Source: Pseudomonas sp.
GTDB taxonomy: Bacteria; Pseudomonadota; Gammaproteobacteria; Pseudomonadales; Pseudomonadaceae
Direction of reading: 5' to 3'
Assembly: GCA_003488145.1 (NCBI GenBank)
Contig: DNMQ01000187.1
Coordinates: 1-5,345 of the forward strand
Length of the DNA: 5,345 nucleotides
Shown here in pieces: positions 1 through 5,345 of the stretch. Both the position numbers and the translations under genes were made by a program. The notes beneath the pieces were generated by a model. The model made no database searches. It was not told the DNA's origin and worked only from the letters and a program-made list of their open reading frames with translations. The first letter of the stretch is position 1. Each line of letters opens with the position of its first letter.

Positions 1-719
1 TGCCCTGGGGCATGCGCATGCGCGCCTGGGTCAGTGGCCAGGTGCGGGGTGGTCAGCTGGATTTCGAAGGTCTGAGTTGTGACAGCCTGGGCAACCGCTA
101 CGTGGTCAGTGAGGCCCATGCCGGCGTGCTGCGGGTCAGCCCAGCGGGTACGGCAGAATGGCTGCGCCTGCCCGATACGCTGGTACGACAGGCGCGGGCC
201 AGCGGCATGCTCTGGCACTTCAACGCGCTGTTCGAAGGGATCGCCGTCGATCCGAAGGCCGAGCGCATGTGGATTGCGGCCGAACGCGAGCGCCGCGGTC
301 TTCTGGTGCTGCATCGTCAGCAGAGCAGCTGGCAGTGCACGGGCGGTTGCGTGCTGATGGCCGACGGGGGCGATCAGCTGCCGCCCGCTGCGTTGGGCGA
401 TGCGCCGCTGCCAAAGAGCTTCTCGGCGGTGGCGTTCTTCGCCGACAAGCTTTTCGTGCTGGAGCCCTCGGCCTATCGCGTCTGTCGTCGCAACCCGGCC
501 ACTGGTGTGGTCGAGCGCTGCTGGTCATTTGCCGAGGAGGCCTTGACCGAGGATCGCCGCTACGCTGAGCCCTTTGGCAACGCCGAGGCGCTGTGGATCG
601 ATGCCGAAGGCGCGTGGATCGGGGTCGACAACAACGGCAAGGCCCGTGGCGATGGCGAAAAGCGCCCGATCGTCTGGCGTTTTGCCGCGCCTGATGGCGG
701 CTGGGGTGCGAAGCCGTGA
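1..719 (+). CDS. Esterase-like activity of phytase family protein (3' part; start lies outside the window)
   Basis: The reading frame is open from the left edge (first full codon at 3) to a TGA at 717-719, so the 5' end is missing. The ATG at 12 is internal: codons for Pro-Trp-Gly precede it in frame. Counting from that ATG, repeated acidic/glycine motifs are visible: DFEGLSCD (17-24), LFEGIAVD (73-80), GNAEALWID (189-197) and IGVDNNG (203-209). This spacing suits a beta-propeller like the family called 'esterase-like activity of phytase'. Family members are usually exported and about 300 residues, so roughly 70-90 residues including a signal peptide are probably missing. Five cysteines, including a CxxxC pair at 109/113, are compatible with periplasmic disulfides. 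The substrate is unknown, and phytase or esterase activity is only a family label. The stop overlaps the next gene's GTG start, which places it in one operon with the protease, the VOC gene and parC. By genus synteny parE should lie upstream (inference). The family call is fairly sure and the function is not. Confidence 0.8.
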   Translation, partial: PWGMRMRAWVSGQVRGGQLDFEGLSCDSLGNRYVVSEAHAGVLRVSPAGTAEWLRLPDTLVRQARASGMLWHFNALFEGIAVDPKAERMWIAAERERRGLLVLHRQQSSWQCTGGCVLMADGGDQLPPAALGDAPLPKSFSAVAFFADKLFVLEPSAYRVCRRNPATGVVERCWSFAEEALTEDRRYAEPFGNAEALWIDAEGAWIGVDNNGKARGDGEKRPIVWRFAAPDGGWGAKP

Positions 720-1249
720 GCCAGACCGCCGGGCGGCGTGCCGGGCGCGTGATGCTGGTGCTCGCCTGGGGCGTCGGACTGTTCCTGGCCACCCGCTTTT
801 TCGCCGCTTGGGAGGAGGATCGGCTCAACCCCAATCGGCAGCCAGTTTCCCAGCTGCAGGGCGAGCAGATCGAAGTGCAGCTGGCCGGCAATGTCCAAGG
901 CCATTTCGTCGCCAGCGGGCGGATCAATGGTGAGGCCGTCACCTTTCTGCTGGATACCGGTGCTACCGATGTCGCGGTGCCGGCCCAGCTGGCCGAACGG
1001 CTGGGACTGGAGCGCGGCGCGCCGGTGATGCTGCACACCGCCAACGGCCAGACCACCGGTTATCGCACTGTGCTGTCGAGCCTCGATCTGGGTGACATCC
1101 GCCTGCACGACGTGCGCGCTATCGTCGCCCCCGGCTTTCGCAGCGAACAGGTTCTGCTCGGTATGAGCGCACTGAAGCAGCTTGAATTCACCCAGCGCGC
1201 CGGCACCCTGGTGCTGCGCCAGCAACTACCTCAGGGGCAAGACCGATGA
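716..1249 (+). CDS. Membrane-anchored retropepsin-like aspartic protease (clan AA, TIGR02281-type)
   Basis: This 177-residue protein has one N-terminal hydrophobic segment (about residues 12-30) followed by an acidic/polar linker and a single pepsin-like half-domain. The catalytic signature is LLDTGATD, with Asp80 in the DTG triad. The flanking features fit the fold: GHFVASGRINGE (62-73), a flap-like stretch around HTANGQTTGY (107-116), and the hydrophobic-hydrophobic-Gly motif LLGM (147-150). One DTG per chain implies that a homodimer forms the active site, as in retroviral proteases. The N-terminal anchor suggests the catalytic domain faces the periplasm. The start is GTG at 716, chosen because GGGG (703-706) lies 9 nt upstream and the codon overlaps the preceding stop as GTGA. 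An in-frame ATG at 752 is an alternative with no comparable ribosome site. The substrate is unknown. Bacterial members of this family are poorly characterised, so proteolysis is inferred from the motif only. Confidence 0.88.
   Translation: MSQTAGRRAGRVMLVLAWGVGLFLATRFFAAWEEDRLNPNRQPVSQLQGEQIEVQLAGNVQGHFVASGRINGEAVTFLLDTGATDVAVPAQLAERLGLERGAPVMLHTANGQTTGYRTVLSSLDLGDIRLHDVRAIVAPGFRSEQVLLGMSALKQLEFTQRAGTLVLRQQLPQGQDR
1233..1237 (+). promoter_or_regulatory. Ribosome binding site AGGGG for the VOC gene
   Basis: AGGGG lies 8 nt upstream of the ATG at 1246, inside the 3' end of the protease gene. It is the clearest Shine-Dalgarno match among the operon's internal starts and supports the ATGA-overlap start for the VOC protein. 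Confidence 0.6.
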
Positions 1250-1629
1250 GGGCGCTCATACAGTCCACGGTGCCTGTCCTGGCTTCGTTGAATCTCGATG
1301 AAAGCCGCGGCTTCTACACGACCTATCTGGGTTTCCAGGTCGTGCTGCAGGCCACTGACTACCTGATCGTGGAGCGCGACGGTGCGCAGCTGCATTTCTG
1401 GCTTTGCACTGAGCGCCACGTTGCCGAGAACACCTCCTGCTACATACGTACCGGCGATTGCCAGGCGCTGTACCGGGAGTTCTGTCAGCGTGGCCTGGTC
1501 CTGGACGCGCCCGTTATGCAGCCCTGGGGCATGCAAGAACTTTATGTCATCGACGCCCACGGCAACTTGCTCAAGTTCGGCGAGCAACCAGCCGTGAGTC
1601 ATCCATCCTTTGCTGAAGAAAATTGCTGA
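1246..1629 (+). CDS. VOC superfamily protein, bleomycin-resistance (BLMT)-like
   Basis: This 127-residue protein has the vicinal-oxygen-chelate layout of two beta-alpha-beta-beta-beta modules. Module one holds [16 protein letters not shown] (15-30), the usual helix followed by YLGF, then [14 protein letters not shown] (40-53). Module two holds [15 protein letters not shown] (65-79), a [14 protein letters not shown] segment (94-107) and LLKFGE (108-113). The pattern YxxLGF...ERDGxxLHF...WGxxExxxxDxxGNxxxF is typical of bleomycin-binding BLMT-type and related VOC proteins. The first-strand metal ligand of glyoxalase I is not evident (Val-Pro-Val there), so antibiotic or ligand sequestration fits better than metal-dependent lyase chemistry. 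This is inference and the true ligand is unknown. The gene starts in an ATGA overlap with the protease stop, and its own TGA shares one base with the parC ATG, so it is cotranscribed with both. Such proteins act as cytoplasmic dimers. It could also be a non-resistance VOC protein of unknown role. Confidence 0.85.
   Translation: MRALIQSTVPVLASLNLDESRGFYTTYLGFQVVLQATDYLIVERDGAQLHFWLCTERHVAENTSCYIRTGDCQALYREFCQRGLVLDAPVMQPWGMQELYVIDAHGNLLKFGEQPAVSHPSFAEENC
1615..1618 (+). promoter_or_regulatory. Weak ribosome binding site (GAAG) before parC
   Basis: GAAG sits 10 nt before the ATG at 1629, inside the last codons of the VOC gene. It is weak and slightly distant. Efficient parC translation may therefore depend on ribosomes finishing the VOC gene at the TGATG junction. 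Confidence 0.3.
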
Positions 1630-3881
1630 TGAGCGAATCCCTCGACCTGAGCCTGGACGGCGTGGAGCGGCGCTCCCTCGCCGATTTCACCGAGCAGGCG
1701 TACCTCAACTACTCCATGTACGTGATCATGGATCGCGCACTGCCGCATATTGGCGACGGTTTGAAGCCGGTGCAGCGGCGCATCATCTATGCCATGAGCG
1801 AACTCGGCCTGGGCGCCGACGCCAAGCACAAGAAGTCCGCACGTACCGTCGGTGACGTGCTCGGCAAGTTTCATCCGCATGGCGACAGTGCCTGCTACGA
1901 AGCCATGGTGCTGATGGCGCAGCCGTTCAGCTACCGCTACACGCTGGTCGACGGTCAGGGCAACTGGGGTGCGCCGGACGATCCCAAGTCGTTCGCCGCC
2001 ATGCGTTATACCGAGGCGCGGTTGTCGCGCTATTCCGAGGTGCTGCTCAGCGAGTTGGGTCAGGGCACGGTTGACTGGGTGCCGAACTTCGATGGCACCC
2101 TCGACGAGCCGGCAACGCTACCGGCGCGCCTGCCCAACCTTTTGCTCAACGGCACCACCGGCATCGCCGTGGGCATGGCCACCGACGTGCCGCCGCACAA
2201 CCTGCGTGAAGTGGCGAGCGCCTGCATACGTCTGCTCGACGAGCCGAGCGCCAGTGTCGAGCAGCTCTGCGAGCATGTGCTGGGGCCGGATTTCCCGACC
2301 GAGGCGGAGATCATCACGCCGCGTGCGGACCTGCTGAAGATCTATGAGACAGGTCGAGGTTCCGTTCGCATGCGGGCCGTCTACCGTGTCGAAGACGGCG
2401 ACGTCGTGGTCACCGCCCTGCCGCACCAGGTGTCCGGCTCCAAGGTGCTCGAGCAGATCGCCGGGCAGATGCAGGCCAAGAAGCTGCCGATGGTCGCCGA
2501 CCTGCGCGATGAGTCGGATCATGAGAACCCCTGTCGCATCGTCATCATCCCGCGCTCCAACCGGGTCGATGTCGAAGCGCTGATGCAGCACTTGTTCGCC
2601 ACCACCGATCTGGAGTCCAGCTACCGGGTCAACACCAACGTGATCGGGCTCGATGGTCGCCCACAGGTGAAGAACCTGCGCACCCTGCTCAGCGAGTGGC
2701 TGACCTATCGCATCGGTACGGTACGCCGCCGCCTGCAGTTCCGCCTGGACAAGGTCGAGAGGCGTCTGCACCTGTTGGAAGGCTTGCTGGTGGCCTTCCT
2801 CAATCTGGATGAAGTGATCCACATCATCCGTACCGAAGATCAGCCCAAACCGGTGCTGATGGCGCGCTTCGAACTCTCCGAGCTGCAGGCCGACTACATT
2901 CTCGACACCCGCCTGCGTCAGCTGGCGCGGCTGGAAGAGATGAAGATCCGCGGCGAGCAGGACGAGCTGGCCAAGGAGCGCGAGAAGCTGCTGGCGCTGC
3001 TGGGTAGTGAAACCAAGCTGAAGAAACTGGTGCGCAAGGAGCTGATCGAGGACGCGGAAACCTACGGCGACGATCGCCGCTCGCCGATCGTCGAGCGTGC
3101 CGAGGCGCGGGCGCTGTCGGAAAACGAGCTGCTGCCGTCCGAGCCGGTGACCGTGGTGATCTCCGATAAAGGCTGGGCGCGCTGCGCCAAGGGCCATGAT
3201 GTCGATGCCAGCGGGCTGTCCTACAAGGCCGGAGATGGCTTCAAGGCAGCTGCGGCCGGGCGCTCGAATCAATATGCAGTGTTCATCGACTCCACTGGGC
3301 GCAGCTATTCGCTGGCGGCGCACTCGCTGCCTTCGGCGCGAGGCCAGGGCGAGCCGCTCACCGGCCGGCTGACGCCACCGCCGGGCGCGAGTTTCGAATG
3401 CGTGATGCTGCCCGATGATGAGGCGCTCTACGTGATCGCCTCGGACGCCGGCTACGGTTTCGTGGTCAAGGGCGAGGACCTGCAGGCCAAGAACAAGGCG
3501 GGCAAGGCGCTGCTCTCGCTGCCGAAAGGCGCCAAGGTCGTCGCGCCGCGGCCGCTGGCCAGTCGCGAGGAGGATTGGCTGGCTGCAGTGACGACCGAGG
3601 GCCGTCTACTGGTGTTCCCGGTGCGGGATCTGCCGCAGCTGGGCAAGGGCAAGGGCAACAAGATCATCGGCATCCCCGGCGAGCGGGTCGCGAGCCGCGA
3701 GGAGTATCTGGTCGATCTCGCCGTGTTGCCGACCGGTGCGACACTGGTGTTGCAGGCGGGTAAGCGCACGCTGTCGCTCAAGGCCGAGGATCTGGAGCAT
3801 TACAAAGGCGAGCGTGGCAGGCGCGGCAACAAGCTGCCACGAGGCTTCCAGCGCGTCGAAGGCTTGCTGGTCGAAGCATGA
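1629..3881 (+). CDS. parC: DNA topoisomerase IV subunit A (ParC)
   Basis: ParC is the DNA-cleaving subunit of topoisomerase IV. With ParE (ATPase) it forms a heterotetramer that decatenates daughter chromosomes in the cytoplasm. The ATG at 1629 gives 750 residues, the normal Pseudomonas length. The TTG at 1623 is less likely because homologues begin [19 protein letters not shown] (41-51) leads into the winged-helix region. The quinolone-determining segment [11 protein letters not shown] (81-91) has Ser87 and Glu91, both wild type. RYTEARLS (126-133) contains the catalytic Tyr127, and GIAVGMAT (178-185) supplies the intercalating isoleucine (179). The tower domain is followed by a charged coiled-coil/C-gate region (about 352-490). 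The C-terminal DNA-wrapping propeller runs from about 505 to the end and includes [11 protein letters not shown] (624-634) and [10 protein letters not shown] (674-683). It is the last gene of the overlapping operon, with a terminator 25 nt downstream. No truncation or frameshift is seen. Confidence 0.99.
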   Translation: MSESLDLSLDGVERRSLADFTEQAYLNYSMYVIMDRALPHIGDGLKPVQRRIIYAMSELGLGADAKHKKSARTVGDVLGKFHPHGDSACYEAMVLMAQPFSYRYTLVDGQGNWGAPDDPKSFAAMRYTEARLSRYSEVLLSELGQGTVDWVPNFDGTLDEPATLPARLPNLLLNGTTGIAVGMATDVPPHNLREVASACIRLLDEPSASVEQLCEHVLGPDFPTEAEIITPRADLLKIYETGRGSVRMRAVYRVEDGDVVVTALPHQVSGSKVLEQIAGQMQAKKLPMVADLRDESDHENPCRIVIIPRSNRVDVEALMQHLFATTDLESSYRVNTNVIGLDGRPQVKNLRTLLSEWLTYRIGTVRRRLQFRLDKVERRLHLLEGLLVAFLNLDEVIHIIRTEDQPKPVLMARFELSELQADYILDTRLRQLARLEEMKIRGEQDELAKEREKLLALLGSETKLKKLVRKELIEDAETYGDDRRSPIVERAEARALSENELLPSEPVTVVISDKGWARCAKGHDVDASGLSYKAGDGFKAAAAGRSNQYAVFIDSTGRSYSLAAHSLPSARGQGEPLTGRLTPPPGASFECVMLPDDEALYVIASDAGYGFVVKGEDLQAKNKAGKALLSLPKGAKVVAPRPLASREEDWLAAVTTEGRLLVFPVRDLPQLGKGKGNKIIGIPGERVASREEYLVDLAVLPTGATLVLQAGKRTLSLKAEDLEHYKGERGRRGNKLPRGFQRVEGLLVEA

Positions 3882-3905
3882 CCAAACGTATTGGCGCTGG
3901 AATCG

Positions 3906-3936
3906 AAGGCCGCTTTCACGGAAGATAGCGGCCTTT
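3906..3936 (+). terminator. Intrinsic terminator after parC
   Basis: A perfect 9-bp inverted repeat, AAGGCCGCT (3906-3914) and AGCGGCCTT (3927-3935), encloses a 12-nt loop. The loop can itself pair TTC with GAA. Only a short T run follows (3934-3937), so read-through is possible. Its position 25 nt after the parC stop fits the end of the operon. Confidence 0.72.
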
Positions 3937-4055
3937 CCAGCCTGCGGCATGTTGCCCGGTGCTTTCTTTCGCGTCGGCGGAGTCGATTGTCCGGCGAGAC
4001 ATATGCACGAGGCATTGGCGATCTGATGGTCGCGAGCGGCCTGAACTTTGGTGTT

Positions 4056-4772
4056 ATGACGGTAATGAAGAATTTGCTGCGTGTTCCGACTGTTTTGTTG
4101 CTGGCCAGCATGGGGCTGACAGGCTGCATCGGCCTGCAGCCTGCGCCAATGTACCGACTGGACAGCGGTACGACTGAAGTGCCTGAGCGAACCGATGGCG
4201 CCGCCGTGCTGCTGGCACCGGTGACGCTTGCCGATTATCTGCAGCGTGACGCCTTGCTTCAGCGTCTGGCTGACGGCAGCCTGGCCGTCGACGGTCAGCG
4301 CGCCCACTGGGCGGGCAGCCTGAAGGCCGACGTCGAGCAGGTGTTGCTGCGCCAGCTGGCCTGGCGTCTGGATACGCAGAGCCTGGTGCTTGGCCCGGCC
4401 GACGAAGGCTTTACTCCGGAAGTGCAGATCGAGCTGTCCATCACGCGCCTTGATTCCGGCCCCGAATTCCCGGCGGTACTCGAGGCGCATTGGCGTCTGC
4501 GCGACAAGGCGGGCAAGCACCTGGGCAGTCGACTGGTGCGCCTGCAGGAGGAGCACCAGGGCAGCGCGAGCGACCAGGTGCGGGCGCAGAGCGTTCTACT
4601 GCAGCGCCTGAGCGAGATGGTCGCCGATGCGGTCGAACCTACCCTGGTAGCCAAGACCGCACCCAAGGTTGCCCCAGCCAAACCACAGGTAAGCAAGTCT
4701 GCCGAGGCGCCGGCACCGCGCATCCCGGCCGCCGAACCCATTCGTACGGATATGGAAGTGTTCCGCTTCTGA
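4056..4772 (+). CDS. PqiC/YmbA-family ABC-type transport auxiliary lipoprotein
   Basis: This is a predicted outer-membrane lipoprotein of about 238 residues. A signal peptide with Lys5 and Arg8, a hydrophobic core and the lipobox LTGC ends at Cys24. Ile at +2 (no Asp) and Gly-Leu next favour outer-membrane sorting. The mature part matches the ABC transport auxiliary (PqiC/YmbA) layout: MYRLDSG at the N-terminus, LLAPVTLADYLQRDALLQRL near 50-70, and a WAGSLKADVEQVLLRQLAW helix. PEVQIELSITRLDSGP and HWRLRDKAGK strands follow, then a final helix with LLQRLSEMVADAV. In the family, PqiC works with PqiA and PqiB in lipid traffic between membranes; neither partner is in this window. The last ~40 residues are rich in Pro, Ala and Lys and end in FRF, beyond the normal domain. 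ATG 4056 was chosen because it gives a proper signal peptide. ATG 4065 (3 residues shorter) is equally possible, and ATG 4026 or TTG 3891 would bury the signal. No strong ribosome site distinguishes them. The gene stands alone between two terminators. Confidence 0.85.
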   Translation: MTVMKNLLRVPTVLLLASMGLTGCIGLQPAPMYRLDSGTTEVPERTDGAAVLLAPVTLADYLQRDALLQRLADGSLAVDGQRAHWAGSLKADVEQVLLRQLAWRLDTQSLVLGPADEGFTPEVQIELSITRLDSGPEFPAVLEAHWRLRDKAGKHLGSRLVRLQEEHQGSASDQVRAQSVLLQRLSEMVADAVEPTLVAKTAPKVAPAKPQVSKSAEAPAPRIPAAEPIRTDMEVFRF

Positions 4773-4806
4773 CCCTGTCGAGGCTGCTGTTGCAGCCAGC
4801 GCATTG

Positions 4807-4839
4807 AAAAGCCCGGCCAGTGATCTGGTCGGGCTTTTT
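4807..4839. terminator. Bidirectional intrinsic terminator between convergent genes
   Basis: GCCCGGCCAG (4811-4820) pairs with CTGGTCGGGC (4825-4834) through one G-U wobble, around a 4-nt TGAT loop. AAAA (4807-4810) precedes the stem and TTTTT (4835-4839) follows it, so a U-tract exists on either strand. It can end the + strand lipoprotein transcript (35 nt after its stop) and the - strand transcript arriving from the right. Confidence 0.93.
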
Positions 4840-4882
4840 CGTTTTCTCGGGCTGGTTGCGACTGCGGGCTCGACCAAGGCCA

Positions 4883-4904
4883 ACGGTCGTTTGATGGCGA
4901 CCGT
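4883..4904. repeat. Short perfect inverted repeat (7 bp arms)
   Basis: ACGGTCG (4883-4889) and CGACCGT (4898-4904) flank an 8-nt spacer, 11 nt beyond the stop of the - strand gene. No T-run follows on either strand, so it is not a convincing terminator alone. It could be a transcript 3' hairpin or chance. Confidence 0.35.
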
Positions 4905-4914
4905 ATGGCTTGCG

Positions 4915-5345
4915 TCAGTGGGTGCGGCTGCGTAGTTCGTGCATGCGCGTCAGCTGGCGTTCCAGCAACGAGGGGTATGGGTCCAGCAGGCGCTCGACGC
5001 AGCAGGCGCCTTCCGGGCTGGCAATCGGGCGGATACGCGCCCGCTGCTGAATCAGCCGGTCCTCGCTGATGCTGCCCTCTACCAGCAGCAGGTTGCGGCT
5101 GTGCAGCGACATATCCAGCGCGGCTTGCGCCGGCTGGCTGAGCAGCAGGTCGCCCTGGCTCAGGTCGAACAGGCCATCGCCCTGGGTCAGGGCGAGCTGC
5201 AGTTGCAGCGTGATGCCGCTGTCGGCGACGTCGATCTGCAAGGCATGGCCCAGCGCACGCATCAGTTCGCCGCAGCAGATCGCGTGGGTGAGGTAGTTCT
5301 GCTCGTCGTCCTGGCTATGGAACAACATCAGGCTGCTGCCGTCGT
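4915..5345 (-). CDS. C-terminal part of a protein with a degenerate class III cyclase-like domain; candidate AhpA/YtjB-like protein
   Basis: On the - strand the frame is open from the right edge to a TGA at 4915-4917, giving about 143 visible residues. The Met codon at 5326-5328 is internal: Asp-Gly-Ser-Ser-Leu precedes it in frame, so the true start is outside. The visible part reads like the second half of a class III nucleotidyl cyclase fold. DGSSLMLFHS resembles the 'GDxxLxxF' strand pair, and a helix with CCGELMRALGHAL follows. ITLQLQLALTQGD takes the place of 'RIGIHxGE', and GDLLLSQPAQAALDM aligns with 'GDxVNxAARL'. LLLVEGSI takes the place of 'ILVSExx', and a closing VERLLDPY ends the domain. 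The catalytic Asn and Arg of that last helix are not present (Ala/Gln and Asp instead), so cyclase activity is unlikely and a binding or scaffold role is more plausible. I recall that Pseudomonas carries a long AhpA/YtjB-type membrane protein next to serB in this neighbourhood, but the N-terminal half needed to confirm it is not visible. Confidence 0.68.
   Translation of the reverse strand, partial: DGSSLMLFHSQDDEQNYLTHAICCGELMRALGHALQIDVADSGITLQLQLALTQGDGLFDLSQGDLLLSQPAQAALDMSLHSRNLLLVEGSISEDRLIQQRARIRPIASPEGACCVERLLDPYPSLLERQLTRMHELRSRTH

Noticed and set aside
12..14. ATG at 12 as a real start of the phytase-like gene
   Set aside because: The frame is open upstream to the window edge, and the remaining 235 residues lack the signal peptide and first blades expected of the family.
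220..1225. Overlapping - strand frames opposite the phytase-like and protease genes
   Set aside because: Arg/Pro/Ser-rich translations with no recognisable motif, antisense to genes with clear family signatures.
1623..1631. TTG at 1623 as the parC start
   Set aside because: ATG at 1629 reproduces the family N-terminus and the standard Ser87/Glu91 numbering.
2118..3323. 401-codon open frame on the - strand inside parC
   Set aside because: Lies wholly antisense to a clear, full-length ParC; long antisense frames are common in GC-rich codon usage and the product shows no domain.
3958..3972. Possible sigma-54-type GG/GC promoter before the lipoprotein gene
   Set aside because: The spacing between GG and GC is off by one and the flanking consensus bases are missing.
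3891..4055. TTG at 3891 or ATG at 4026 as the lipoprotein start
   Set aside because: Both would place 10-55 extra, partly basic residues before the signal peptide, and the TTG version would be encoded across the terminator hairpin.
3606..4556. 316-codon open frame on the - strand across the parC end and the lipoprotein gene
   Set aside because: It runs through two well-supported + strand genes and the terminator between them; composition looks like a shadow frame.
1..5345. Mobile elements, tRNA/rRNA genes, CRISPR arrays or defence systems
   Set aside because: No transposase or integrase motif, cloverleaf, spaced direct repeats or nuclease/toxin signature was seen; almost all sequence is explained by conserved genes.

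Overview
The window looks like a chromosomal segment of a high-GC gammaproteobacterium, almost certainly Pseudomonadaceae (Pseudomonas sensu lato). The best evidence is ParC. Its N-terminus, its 750-residue length, and its quinolone-region residues at 87 and 91 match the Pseudomonas aeruginosa numbering. The two genes before it (a phytase-like esterase and a small retropepsin-like protease) are the pair I remember between parE and parC in that genus. The species cannot be fixed from this window.

Left and centre (1-3881, all on +): four genes form one tightly packed transcription unit. They are the 3' part of a periplasmic 'esterase-like activity of phytase' protein, a membrane-anchored clan AA aspartic protease, a VOC/bleomycin-resistance-type protein, and parC (topoisomerase IV subunit A). 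Every junction overlaps: GTGA at 716-719, ATGA at 1246-1249 and TGATG at 1627-1631. Translational coupling down to parC is therefore likely. A GC-rich hairpin just after parC (3906-3936) probably ends the unit. No obvious promoter lies inside the unit.

Right (3882-5345): a separate + strand gene encodes a PqiC/YmbA-type ABC transport auxiliary lipoprotein. It has a lipobox and an unusual Pro/Ala/Lys-rich tail, and no pqiA or pqiB partner is in view. It converges on a - strand gene cut by the right edge. That gene's visible C-terminus resembles a degenerate class III nucleotidyl cyclase fold. From neighbourhood memory it may be the AhpA/YtjB-like membrane protein found near serB. A strong bidirectional terminator (4807-4839) separates the convergent genes.

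No RNA genes, mobile elements, CRISPR arrays or long repeats are visible. Most of the window is a conserved housekeeping neighbourhood, and I see no clear new multi-gene system. The more interesting points are the VOC gene inserted ahead of parC, the fully overlapping gene chain, the orphan lipoprotein with its tail, and the cyclase-like domain lacking its catalytic Asn/Arg.
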